NCBI GenBank assembly: GCA_010015745.1
Contig: ML978248.1
Coordinates: 1 to 64,000 of the forward strand
DNA: 64,000 nt
Source: Setomelanomma holmii
Lineage: Eukaryota > Ascomycota > Dothideomycetes > Pleosporales > Phaeosphaeriaceae
Direction of reading: 5' to 3'
Under the pieces are notes generated by a model, which worked only from the letters and a program-made list of their open reading frames with translations, searched no databases and was not told the origin of the DNA. The translations under genes and the position numbers were made by a program. This document shows positions 34,166-44,644 of the stretch, one piece after another. How positions within the stretch are numbered: position 1 is the stretch's first letter; each line of letters opens with the position of its first letter.

Positions 34166-35865
34166 ATGTCATTCACGACTGTCACTTCCATCCCCCAGGA
34201 TGCGTCCTACGACTTCGTCATCGTCGGCGGTGGCACAGCTGGCTGTGTTATTGCCTCTCGGTTGACCGAGTACCTCCCAAACAAAAAGGTCCTTTTGATT
34301 GAGGCTGGCCCAAGCGACTTTATGGATGATCGCGTGCTTCTCCTCAAGGACTGGTTGAACCTTCTTGGTGGAGAGCTTGACTACGACTATGGCACCACCG
34401 AGCAGCCCATGGGCAACTCTCACATTCGCCATTCCCGCGCCAAGGTATTGGGAGGCTGCTCATCACACAACACCCTCATCTCATTCAGGCCATTTGAGTA
34501 CGACATCAAGAGATGGGAAGCCCAAGGCTGCAAGGGATGGACCTTCAAGACCTTCATGCGCGTGCTTGACAACCTCCGCAACACCGTGCAGCCCGTGCAC
34601 GAGAACCACCGAAACCAGCTGTGCCTCGACTGGATCGACTCATGCTCAACCGCCATGGACATTCCCGTGATCCACGACTTTAACCAGGAGATTAAGACCA
34701 AGGGCGCCCTCAAGCCCTCTGTCGGTTTCTTCTCCGTCTCCTACAACCCAGATGATGGCCGCCGAAGCAGCGCTAGCGTTGCGTACATCCACCCAATTCT
34801 CCGTGGCGAGGAGAAGCGTGAGAACTTGACCGTTCTCACCAACGCCTGGGTCAGCAAGATTAATGTCGCAGGCGACAAGGTCACTGGCATCAACGTCACG
34901 TTCCAAGATGGCTCCAAGCGCACGCTCAGCCCCAAGTGCGAGACCATTCTCTGCGCAGGCGCAGTCGACACCCCTCGCCTCATGTTGCTCTCTGGTCTCG
35001 GACCCAGGGGCCAGCTCTCTAGTCTTGGCATCCCCGTCGTCAAGGACATCCCCGGTGTCGGCGAGAACCTGCTTGATCACCCCGAAAGCATCATCATCTT
35101 CGAGCTGAACAAGCCCGTGCCCGCCAACCAAACCACCATGGATTCAGACGCGGGTATATTCCTGCGCCGCGAAGTCCCCAACGCAGCCGGTAGCGATAGC
35201 GACATTGCCGATATCATGATGCATTGCTACCAAATCCCATTCTGCTTGAACACCGCTCGGTAAGTCCAAACCCTCCTTCCTTCCTACCATCACATCACGT
35301 GACATCCAACTAACTCGATATCAACAGCCTCGGCTACGACTCCCCCATCGACGCATTCTGTATGACCCCCAACATCCCGCGCCCCCGCTCCCGCGGCCGT
35401 ATCTACCTAACCAGCTCCGACCCCACCATCAAACCTGCGCTCGACTTCCGCTACTTCACTGATCCCGAGGGCTACGACGCCGCGACCATTGTCGCCGGCC
35501 TGAAAGCCGCGCGCAAGATTGCGCAACAGGCTCCGTTTAAGGACTGGATTAAGCGCGAAGTTGCTCCGGGACCGAAGATTCAGACGGACGAGGAATTGAG
35601 CGAGTATGGACGTAGGGTGGCGCATACGGTGTACCATCCCGCTGGCACGACCAAAATGGGCGATGTCAAGTCTGATGCGTATGCCGTTGTCGATCCGGAG
35701 TTGAAAGTGCGCGGCTTGACGGGCGTCAGAATTGCGGATGCGGGTGTGTTCCCGGAGATGCCGACGATCAATCCTATGTTGACGGTGTTGGGGATCGGAG
35801 AGCGCGCGGCGGAGTTGACTGCGGAGAGTTGGGGGTGGAAGGGTTTGGAGAAGGAGAAGTTGTAA
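34166..35865 (+). CDS. GMC oxidoreductase, choline oxidase/dehydrogenase-like
   Basis: FAD enzyme predicted to oxidise choline to betaine aldehyde (and perhaps further). Exons 34166-35259 and 35328-35865 give 543 residues, typical for choline oxidase. N-terminal dinucleotide-binding motif DFVIVGGGTAGCVIASRL at residues ~17-34 and Glu in LLIEAGPSD. GMC signature block RAKVLGGCSSHNTLISFRP and second signature GAVDTPRLMLLSGLG are present. The catalytic pair His in VYHPAGTTKMGD and Asn in PTINPMLTV is near the C-terminus. Ser-His-Asn around GGCSSHNTL fits choline oxidases better than sugar or alcohol GMC enzymes. The head-to-head aldehyde dehydrogenase supports the assignment. No secretion signal, so it is intracellular. 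Confidence 0.9.
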
Positions 35866-36259
35866 GCTGTAAGTTATGATGAGTGTAAAGGGATAGCTTG
35901 GGTTTAGGATGGTAAGAGATGGGACGGGAAAATGTATATATTTCATGTTATTTGGAAAAAGGAAATTATGAACCCGATGTTTCTACGTCAATAGACTGTG
36001 CCAAGGTTTATATTTTGCGAGGTACCTGTGTGAATATTGTTCAGGTAAGCAATCTCCATGGTGTCGGTTCAGATAGAATACTAAAGTACATTAAAGTTTA
36101 AATCGCATTCGATATGCACACTCCATCTGCTCATGCCAATGTCTTGTTTGCCGTACACTTGGGTATATCCTAAACGCCCCCGAATATCCATTTCAACGCC
36201 ACGTTACGATCGGTACCTCCACTAAGAGATGGCCAATCCGCCCAATTTTTTCCAAACTC
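35866..36259. other. Intergenic between convergent genes
   Basis: AT-rich 3' flank with several TATATTT and AATAAA-like tracts. No gene seen. Confidence 0.5.
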
Positions 36260-37325
36260 CTAGTCATCAAACTCAAAAAGCCTCATCATCCCATCGTTCT
36301 CCTCTTCCCTCTCATTCTCGCTATCTTCTCCCGACGACCCTGCAGCCTGTCTTCCAACTCCAGATCCACCGGTTGTCATCGCGTCCTCAAATCCGCTCTT
36401 CTGCAACGGATTAGTCACCCATTCCCCCTTAGAACTCTTCTCACGCACGTCCAGCACAAAGGTACCAGCCTTGTCTCCAAACATAGTCGGCTCGCTTCGC
36501 ACACTCTCCCTCCTCATCCTACACTCTGGAATCTGCTGCTCAGCGCGCTTCTGCTCTTCAGTCCGCCGTTTGCCACTCTTGAGCCATTTGCTGATCGGTT
36601 GTGGGAGATTGTCGACGCCGGTGCCGGTGTAGTCTGCGGCCCAGGAGATGAGAGAAAAGGCGCCTTTGTTCGCAGAGCTGAGGGCGGCAGATCCAACGCT
36701 CAAGCTGGCTTTTCCGATGCCAGAGCGTGTCAGGGCGGAGGCATAGGAGGCAGTAGCGCTGCTGACTTGGGTGATTGCGGCGGTCGTATCGTTCAGTGCG
36801 GTCGGCCAGGTTCCAGGGAAGTCGTAGGATGATGGGCCAGAAGGGGTCTGTGAAGTGGTCAGCTAGGGTATGTAGCAGCGGAGAAGTAGGTCAGGCAAAG
36901 ATTTGAGGGTATTTTAGGGACAGGGGAAGAGACAGGGTCGCACTCACGTCGCCCACACGTTCAACCAGGTTCCAGCCCTCACTGTCGGTGGACGTCTTGC
37001 TCCTTAAATGATGGACTTGCTCAGTGCTGCTGGACTGCTCAGAGTCCTGCCGGCTATGTTGTCGGCTGAACGCAGAGTGTTGGCTCCATTGACGATTTAC
37101 TGCCTGAGGTCGCTCGCTTGGCTGGCGGGAGTGAGGCTGATGCTGGTCATCTGCGAGCGCGTAGGGGAAATTTTGAGGCTGTATGTGGTACTGGTGAGGG
37201 TGAGGCTGTGACTGCTCTTCTGTGTCTAGGCGACTTGCGCGCGAGGCTATGGATGTGTTGCGCCGACGTGCTCTGCCGCGGTCGCTGCTGCCTGCAGCCT
37301 TGCGCGAGAGGCCGTCTTGGTCCAT
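36260..37325 (-). CDS. Uncharacterised protein, 321 residues
   Basis: Exons 37325-36948 and 36847-36260, joined at GTGAGT...ACAG to give VGD|TPSGPSSYDF. The N-terminal exon is Gln/His/Ser/Arg-rich and looks disordered. Its end (SEGWNLVERVGD) and the next ~60 residues (FPGTWPTALNDTTAAITQVSSATASYA...) are more ordered and Ala/Ser-rich, with small-residue periodicity that could form an amphipathic or membrane-associated helix. The C-terminus is acidic (EDSENEREEENDGMMRLFEFDD). I do not recognise the family. A larger upstream frame to 38159 is rejected because it runs into untranslated sequence. Confidence 0.75.
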
Positions 37326-38029
37326 CGCGGGTGCTGTGTATGCGAATAAGTGCGTTGCTCTTTCTATATCCCAGGTGATTAGTATATTCTTTCCAAGACG
37401 TGCAATGCCAAAAAACACGAAAGTGAAGGTGAAGTGCTGCTGCGCCTGTGTGTGACGGTAAATTGTGCTGGTGTGAATGAGTGACAGAGGAGGAAGAAGC
37501 AGAGGTTCAAACGCCCACTGCACGTCACCCCAAAAGGAGTGATGCGACACTGAGGCAACCGGACGGCCGCCAAGGCTGTCGTGGGGAAGAAGGAGCGACC
37601 GGTGTGGAGGTCGGTGGTCGGGAACAAACGGCGGGCCCGTTGCACGAAGCACGTTGGGCGGGTGTGGCTGTGCCTTGCCCCCTTCCAACGCCACAGCAGA
37701 GCCTACAACAGAACCCCGGTTCTGCTGAATCGATGCCTGAGGTATGCCTCTATTGGATGCAATTGATAAGAACATGAATACTTCTGTGCGGCTGATCATC
37801 TCGCCTCTCCTGGTCAATCTAAATGTTCGACACGTCACTCGCATACCTTTAGGCGAATTCATGGTGGTTTTCCATCTCCCAGCGAAGTGTGAAAGGAAAC
37901 GGTCACATGACCGCAGTAATTTGCCAACCTGAAAACATCTATCAGACAGGCGCAACGACCACACGATGACAGACGTATGCAGCAAGTACTTTGATTGATG
38001 TGGGCACATCATCAGAGCAGCACTACCAC
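37326..38029. other. Intergenic upstream of the 321-residue gene
   Basis: The open frames here (plus 37481-37777, minus extension to 38159) lack protein-like features. Tracts such as TTCACTTTCACTTTCGTG near 37430 (minus sense) suit a promoter or 5' UTR. Confidence 0.45.
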
Positions 38030-38398
38030 TTACCCCTCCATTCGCGTCCAAACCTCCATCTCCTTCGGCTGAACATACATCTTCTCCGTAACGCAAAAGT
38101 ACTCCTGACATGCCTCGTTTTCCGCCGCAGCCTATCGTCTGGTCAGACTCTAGCCCCATCTAGCACCTTGTCATCCACATTCACTAACCTTCATGATCCA
38201 AGCAGCGCTTGCGTTCCAATTCTCAATATATTTGTAGGTGCCCGGCTCATTGGGATGCTGGTATAACTCGAATGATACGTGCTCGGGCAGCGTGGCGACG
38301 ACGGTATGGGCGCGCTTAAGGGCGGCGAGGAAAGCTGGAGCGTCGGCGGGTGCGACGCGAATCGTGACGTGGATAGAGGTGATCAAGACTGGCGACAT
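38030..38398 (-). CDS. ABM (antibiotic biosynthesis monooxygenase) domain protein
   Basis: Small ferredoxin-like dimeric alpha+beta barrel protein, 103 residues, from exons 38398-38189 and 38131-38030 (intron GTTAGT...ATAG). It begins MSPVLITSIHVTIRV, followed by PADAPAFLAALKRAH, then the core FELYQHPNEPGTYKYIENW. The second exon supplies the conserved helix-plus-strand end (AAAENEACQEYFCVTEKMYV). Length and order match the ABM/LsrG superfamily. Members act as cofactor-free monooxygenases or isomerases, or as heme-degrading proteins; no specific substrate can be inferred. The gene cannot be seen in full without the intron. Confidence 0.85.
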
Positions 38399-39545
38399 AT
38401 TCGTGATCGTGGCAGGAGCTCGTCAATCTCGCAGCGTTGTGGAATTGATATAAGTTATGAGCTTCCGACACTTCCCGTACTTCACGATGTCGGACGCAGC
38501 TCTTCTCCGTCCTCTCGTGGCTCGTCTTGAGTTGGTGACGGAACGGTATTTGCAGTCGCCGAAAGTGGTGGAGTTCCGCCTGGCTTCCGATATTGTCCTT
38601 AAAACGTCACCGCGGTTCTCGTGGTGCATTGTAAGCCTTGCTAAGTGATGTGAGTAGAGCACTCATGGACGATCGAATTTTGCACTGGCCATGTAGTTAT
38701 GATTCTTGCTCTCCCGTGTTCACACATTGTAGCCAATGGACGTGGGTGCACTCACACGAGCGCTATTGCGCTGGTTAGAACTTGAACCCGGAGAGTTCGA
38801 ACCTATATCCTCATTTTCTGTTCCGTTCTTGATTCATCCAATTTGTGGATTTCACAAAAGGTGAGATGGAAGCTTGGCCGAAGATCTCTGCAAGCGTTCA
38901 ACGTTCAGAAGCGGACCAGAGTGTTATGCTCAAGCATGCCTAGTCCCGTTACCGTGCCTTCTCGTCCTGTTCTTGTGCTGTGGTTTGAAGTTGCCAGGCA
39001 TCCGTCGATATGCACTGTTTGTCAATGTGTTTGTTCGCGATCCCGCCGCGTGCCGCCAAACGAGCAGAGTGAATCACCCTCAACGTGACCCGCTTGCCAG
39101 GACTAATTATCTATTGCGGGTCCCTCCTCTAGGCAGCCTGTCGATACAGCTACTATCACATCGGTCTCTCCTTGTGGGGTGCTAATTGATGCTTGTGCTA
39201 TGGCTCTACGACGGCTGCCCAATACCCATTGTCGAATCGCTGGTGCTGGTCCTTGCAAGCGCGTGAAAGGTGCTCTCACTCATAGTCGGCGACAGGGGTG
39301 ATGTTCGGTACGCTGCCCCGCGGGCGCGCCTCCTCCCCGCATGCGCGGCCCTCTGACTATAACTTCATCACTCCCAGCTCTTCCTACTGCTCACGCCAGC
39401 CCTCGACCTCAAATTGACTCTCAACTGCTCCAATCAACGACTGCAGAGAATCATCTTGTAGACTCGAGTCCACCGTAGCAGCCTCATAATCTGCACAAAG
39501 CGGTCCCTGTCAAAACCCACAGGCCCAGCAATAATCACATTGGTC
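38399..39545. other. Intergenic, about 1.1 kb
   Basis: Between the ABM gene and a plus-strand orphan. A TTCGAACC-containing segment near 38800 resembles a tRNA T-arm only superficially (see rejected items). No gene supported. Confidence 0.45.
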
Positions 39546-40981
39546 ATGTCCATCGGCTATAACACCGCGCCTCGGCGTAGTAAGTCTCCTTAACCGCAAC
39601 AATTCCGAATGCCCGTTAACATACTCTAGAAATCCTTTACAGGGGGGAGACTCCCAGCCAATACCTTTTTCGTATCGGCGAACATCTCAAATACCTTCCC
39701 GCCGACCACATTCTGGATGCCAAGACCAAGAAGATCATCGCGCAATTCCTGGACAAGGTCATCGTCGCTCCCGAAGATCCGCCTCCTAAACTCGACTATC
39801 GTGTCCCTGGAATCAGTGGAGGCGGAAAATATGGCTACTACTCGTCAAGCTGGGATGCGCAGAAGGGCGTCTTCCAGGCGCCAGCTGGTGGTTTCGGCCT
39901 TCCGAAGTCGATCAATGGCTCGTTCTGCGTCTCAGATTCGGACTGGTCTCATCTCGTTGCTCCGAACATGGACGGACCAATGGCGCCCGTGACGGCTCGT
40001 GCCGCGCACCGTGACCCCCAAAAGCCAATTGCCCGCGGGATGCCCGATCTTAATACTAATCCAGTCCGTTCGGACAACGTCTTTGGCCTTCCTCATGACC
40101 AATTCACATCCTTTTGCCATCCGGACGCTCAAACCAATTCTCCATCTTCTTCTCGGCCGCCTCCTCCACTAGTGGTGAAGAACAAGCATCTTCAGCGGGT
40201 CCGTAAGCAGATGCGTGCCGAACCTCGTGGTAATGTCCACAGCCCGCCACTGTGCCCTAACTCAGATCCTCGCCCCCTTTCGCGTTGCGCGTCTACAGGC
40301 ATCTTGCGTCCGGAGGGCCGTACTAAGGAGCCAGAGGCGAAAGTGGAGACTGGAGTCCAAATACCCGCGTCAGGTGTGCTGGACACCAAGCTAGAGGTTG
40401 AGGTTGAGGGGCATGGTGTCCTCAAGGCAGATGGGATGTCAGTTGTGAAGAAGGGTATGGTGGAGGAGGTCCACCAGGCCCCACTTCCCCAGCGTGATAT
40501 TTACCTCGAGGACTCTGGCATCGTGCTAGAAGATACCATTATGTTTGACAATGATGATGACATCAACGTCGATGCCTTTCAAGACAGCATGGCATCCGCC
40601 TCTTCCTCGCAGGACACCAATGCGCCTCCAGGCAACACCCTATACACTTTTCCGTCGCAGGACTCAACCTACGGCACCCAGCTGGTCAATTCTCAGGAAC
40701 TTGACTATTTCTCTCCGTTATCTGCACATCCTGACTCGGACGCCGAGACCTTCACCCCGACCAAGGTGAAGAAGCTGCGGAAGAAGGCAATCCCAAAGCC
40801 TGCTGCAATTCGCCGGTCAACTCGCATCAAGGAGAAGTCGGTATCGCAAGCTTCGCAGTCGCAGTCATATCCGTCTTCGACTCTTGGCAAGCGAAATCGC
40901 TCCTCACAGACTCCAGATGCTGGCGTGGATGCTCGTGCGGGTGCCGGCGCGGGGTCGAAGCGCAAGCGTAGTAAGCCTTGA
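39546..40981 (+). CDS. Uncharacterised, probably nuclear protein of 461 residues
   Basis: Exons 39546-39579 and 39630-40981 with a canonical 50 bp intron (GTAAGT...CTAG). The N-terminal ~130 residues look ordered: RKILYRGETPSQYLFRIGEH, then ADHILDAKTKKIIAQFLDK, DYRVPGISGGGKYGYYSSSW and GSFCVSDSDWSHLVAPNMDG. I do not recognise this domain. Residues ~140-460 are Pro/Ser/Gln-rich and acidic, with two basic clusters (KVKKLRKKAIPKP; RRSTRIKEK) and a final GSKRKRSKP that look like nuclear localisation signals. The shorter internal start at 39968 would discard the ordered part, so I use the upstream ATG. Possibly a chromatin or transcription protein, but this is inference only. Confidence 0.75.
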
Positions 40982-41629
40982 GCCCATTGGGTATAAGTTG
41001 CTACCTCTTCACCCGTAGATGGACAAGAAGACACGTTCCTGTTTTCGCGGAGCGGTCAGTAGAAGTCAGGAGGACTTCTACATACCTCTAGACGCGCTAA
41101 CCCCATGTGGCCCAGCCAGACTAAGGCATGGGAGTACGCACATGGAAGGAGCTTGATCGCTCGTACGTCGTCTTCCAGTAGCCTGACGTTCTACACATGT
41201 TCGAAGCACGGTTTTGTTGGAAACTGTTTGTTTTGCGATACCCCTTAGACCAATAGAGTGTGCCATAATGAATGGCGCCTAATGATTGAATGGTTTCCTA
41301 TGTTTACAGTTAGCGGAGCATCTTTTTTAATGTTTGCGCAGTCGTAAAACCTGGAAAATACAACAACAAAAAACCTGAAAGAATGAAAAAGCATGTCCGA
41401 AAATTACTTTGTGTTGTCAAGGTGCCATGTGTGCAAAATGGTGATCTCGGCTCCCCTCCCGCGTCACACTCGAAGCATGCAGGCTCAGTCTCGCTCATGC
41501 AACTCCGGCCGCATCCACGCTGTAGCGACAAAGTATATGTCCACCTCGTGTCTTCAACGATGCTTTCGTTCGCTCCCCATGCGTGGCCTCTTCTTCCTCT
41601 CGACAATAATCGGCCCTCTCTCCATCGTT
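40982..41629. other. Intergenic
   Basis: Contains the 3' flank of the orphan gene and promoter of the Dabb protein. An in-frame upstream ATG at 41579 would add a hydrophobic MRGLFFLSTIIGPLSIV leader to the Dabb protein; see that entry. Confidence 0.45.
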
Positions 41630-42096
41630 ATGGCCACCAGTAACATCACCATCACTCCAGTGACTCGCATCGCGTGTTTCAAGTTTTATCCTAATGTTAC
41701 CTCTGGGCAGAAGGGCGGTCGAACAAGCGCATTCCTTGATCTTTATGCACAACATCCCGAGCTTTTACTGGTCCCGCCGCGTGGCGGTCGTCCATTGAAC
41801 ACACCTTTAGACTTGACGAATGTAAAGAGAGACAAGGAATGGGACACTGGCTTCATTGTTGTGTTCAAGGTGTGTCAAGCGTGGACTGTTCAGACGTGGC
41901 GAGGCTGACAGACATAGAGTGACGAAGCGAGAAAGGAATTTGATCGCGATCCAGGACATGATAGGCTGAAGGTAAGTGGTTGTTGAAAGAATGGTTACTA
42001 CGGGAGAGCTGATAGCTATGGAAGAACGAAACGGATCCGTTGTTGCAGCAGGTCTTCGTATATGACTTTATTGAGCAGGAAAACCTGGGCTGGTAG
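41630..42096 (+). CDS. Dabb (stress-responsive A/B barrel) domain protein
   Basis: Three exons, 41630-41869, 41918-41971 and 42016-42096, give 124 residues. Key parts: ITITPVTRIACFKFYPNV, a long loop, RDKEWDTGFIVVFK|SDEARKEFDRDPGHDRLK|LWKNETDPLLQQVFVYDF. The spacing of the His in DPGHDRL and the final VFVYDFIEQENL match Dabb proteins, a dimeric barrel fold related to ABM. Function in fungi is mostly unknown; some members are cyclases or decarboxylases of polyketide pathways. Start choice: MATSNITITP fits a cytosolic Dabb start. The in-frame ATG at 41579 would add a possible signal anchor and cannot be excluded. Confidence 0.82.
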
Positions 42097-42322
42097 TAGA
42101 CGGGATGTTAAAATTAGGGCAAGTGACACTAGTGTGGTTGAGGAGGATATGCGCGTCGCGCAAAACGACAGATCTTGTGATCAGGTCCGCCAGCGAATTT
42201 CACGTGGACGACCTCAGCCCGAAGATGATGTGTCGCGATGTAAGGATCGCAACTTATATAGACAAGAAAGAGCCCTGGAGTTGAAGCATTGGTGTCTCCA
42301 ATGGCGGTCTGGAAAGAGCGAT

Positions 42323-44156
42323 TCAATCGACTACCCCGAATGAATTCAGTAATGCAGCGTCTAGTCGCTGCCTTTGATCAGCCTTTCTCTGTTTTCGCTC
42401 TGCTTCCCTGGCTTGCTTTTTCTTCTTCCTGTTTGAGACCTGCTCGGCTGGTATCTCAATACCAGTGGATTGGTAAATCTCCTTAATATACTCTATCATG
42501 ACGCTATGCTCCACTGATACTCTTTTGACTTGACCCGGAACGCCGAACATGTCCGGCAGACTGGGTAACGTCGACATATGCTTGGCGATCACTAAGAGAG
42601 ACGTGGACAAACTAGGAGAAGTTGCCCGGTCCATGATGAGTCGAACAGCGATGATCTGCTTGAGCATACGCAGTGAGTACATGGCAGCGTGTATACGAGC
42701 AGCCAGCTGAATGAAGACCCATGTGTTGTCGAAATCTCCGTTGAGTACCCGTGACAGCAGTGGGATGGCGGGCGGTGTATTCAGCTCCGACAACACGAAG
42801 CTCACAGCGAATAGCATCCAGAGAAGCTCGGTTGTCAAATTCTTGGGCTCAGCCCAAATGAATAATGCGCTCAATTGAAACTCGACTTCTTTGGCTGGTG
42901 TCCCAAGATCTGTAGCGGAATAAGTATTGATGGTTTGCGGCGATATACCCTGTGCTTTTCTTCGATACTCTTGAATGGTCGACGTCAAAGGCCCAAGTAG
43001 CGAGTATGCAAGAACGCGAACATGCTGAGCTACATTCCACGCAGAAGCCTGAATCGGATCTTCGACGAGTAGTGGCAGATATATAAACACGTCTGGAGAC
43101 TTGAGCAACGAAGAGTGAACAAATTCGGAGACCCGGACATCCAATTCTTGTAAAGGCAGGAGGGGACCAGTGAGTTCTCGCACGTATGCTGGCTCAATGA
43201 CTGCCTCGGTATAACGCCGGCTGAACTCCAGGTATGCAGGTGCTTCAGTATCGACAGAGCAAGCATCGCTAATCAAGTCGTTCTGACCGTCAGAAGTTCT
43301 TTGTTGGATCACCCAAGCGAACGGAACCAAGCTTTTCAGCTTGAGGTTCTGAGCAATAAGACGCGGCGAGTACGCCTTGATACCAGCCAAAGAGTCGACA
43401 TCCTGGAAGAGGACGATCAATGTTTCCGCATGATAGTCAAAGAGAAGAAGGTCCGTGTCACTAGTGAAGATGATAGAGCGAGGAATGTTCTTGGCTAGAA
43501 GTCCGCAGTAGTCGTCAGCCTCTCCTGGCACGATCTTGGATCTGGACGCAAATTGCGCGTTGCTCAGGGCCTCTCTGAGCGATGGAGCAAGGAACGCATA
43601 CGACGTCGAGCCCAGATATGTGGGAACGGGACATGCAGTACTCGCATAGCTGGCACGCAATTGCTGGATCCGACGATTGTTCTGCTCCGTTCGCGCAAGT
43701 CTCTCAGCTCGCTTTGATACAGGTAGTGCACCATCGAAAAGCACTTCCGACCTGCATGCAGATATCAGCAACTGTAACAAAGTGCTTGAGACTTATGAGA
43801 GAGCCTTTTGTGCGCATAGATGAATTGTTGTGTGAAACAGGAAGGCACGCACCTCACCGGAAGATCGCATACAAATCTCAAACAATGCGCTCGGGTTGTA
43901 CGAGTCCAAAAGTAACAGCTGCCACTCACACCTCAATGCCACGGTCCTCTAAGGAGCACAACCAACGGATTCCCTCGTTGTTAATATCGGCATAGGACGG
44001 GATCCTTAATTGACTGGCGGCACCACTGAGGGCAAGCTTGTGGGCTTGGTATGCCAAACTCGGACCATCAATGATCGCCGTATAGCCCTCAAGCTGCTGA
44101 TCTGAATATCGGGTAGCATAGGGTTCGAGGCGCCTAGCGAGGCCCGCAATCCCCAT
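42323..44156 (-). CDS. Asteroid/XPG-like endonuclease-family protein (ASTE1-like)
   Basis: Exons 44156-43930 and 43751-42323 give 551 residues. N-terminal MGIAGLARRLEPYATRY and YTAIIDGPSLAYQAHKLAL correspond to the XPG N-domain with the first acidic metal ligand (Asp in IDGPSLAY). VLFDGALPVSKRAERLAR follows, and PGEADDYCGLLAKNIPRSIIFTSDTDLLLFDY corresponds to the XPG I-region (read with the acidic E-A-D-D and S-D-T-D-L residues in place). Most acidic ligands appear kept, so nuclease activity is possible. The tail is helical and ends in a basic NRKKKKQAREAERKQRKADQ helix, likely a nuclear signal. The GTGAGT donor leaves EV|SEVLFDG in frame. It is divergent from the phosphoglucomutase gene. Confidence 0.82.
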
Positions 44157-44644
44157 TTTTGGCAAGGAAATCCAGGATAATGCTCGTCCTAGCCACCCAC
44201 GAGGAAGATAAGTGTCGAAAGATCCAAGGATGAGCAAGCGTTGAGCAGTTCTGTAGCTCCAGAAGTCGGGACGAAAATTGTTCTGCACAGTCGAGGCGAA
44301 TATGCAGGGTCCAGAAGCCGCAATGCGAGTGAAGGATTTTAGCCGAAGAAGCAAATCCCCACTGCCGACGATTGCCAGCCAGGTAATCCAGCGGATGCTC
44401 GCGAGATCGCCACAAGCTCGACGTTCCCGACCGCTGTTGAGAAAATGGTTGAGGGTGACAGCTCAAAGTGGCGGCATTCTTTCCCGTCCTGAGCTAGACT
44501 GGCGCACTGACAGCGTCATCCCGCGTGGTGGGGAAGGGTCGAGCTGCCCCTCACCGAGCTCAAAAGTTGGAGGCGTCGCTGCACCAACTCCCCAATTGTT
44601 TCAATTGTACCGAATTTCGCATTGAATTCAATACATCAAGCAAT
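44157..44644. promoter_or_regulatory. Shared promoter region of the divergent nuclease-like and phosphoglucomutase genes
   Basis: 488 bp between two head-to-head starts. The pyrimidine-rich CCAACTCCCCAATTGTTTCAATTG tract about 60 bp before the phosphoglucomutase ATG looks like core promoter or 5' UTR. Confidence 0.5.

Noticed and set aside
34646..35131. Minus-strand frame of 161 codons
   Set aside because: Antisense shadow of the choline oxidase-like gene.
37326..38159. Upstream 278-codon extension of the 321-residue gene on the minus strand
   Set aside because: The extension has no protein-like pattern, contains promoter-like tracts and overlaps the second exon of the ABM gene; the internal ATG at 37325 gives a coherent product.
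38730..38830. Possible tRNA with a GTTCGAACC T-arm near 38800
   Set aside because: The flanking bases do not form a T-stem (GAGAG against CTATA) and no acceptor or anticodon stem could be drawn on either strand.
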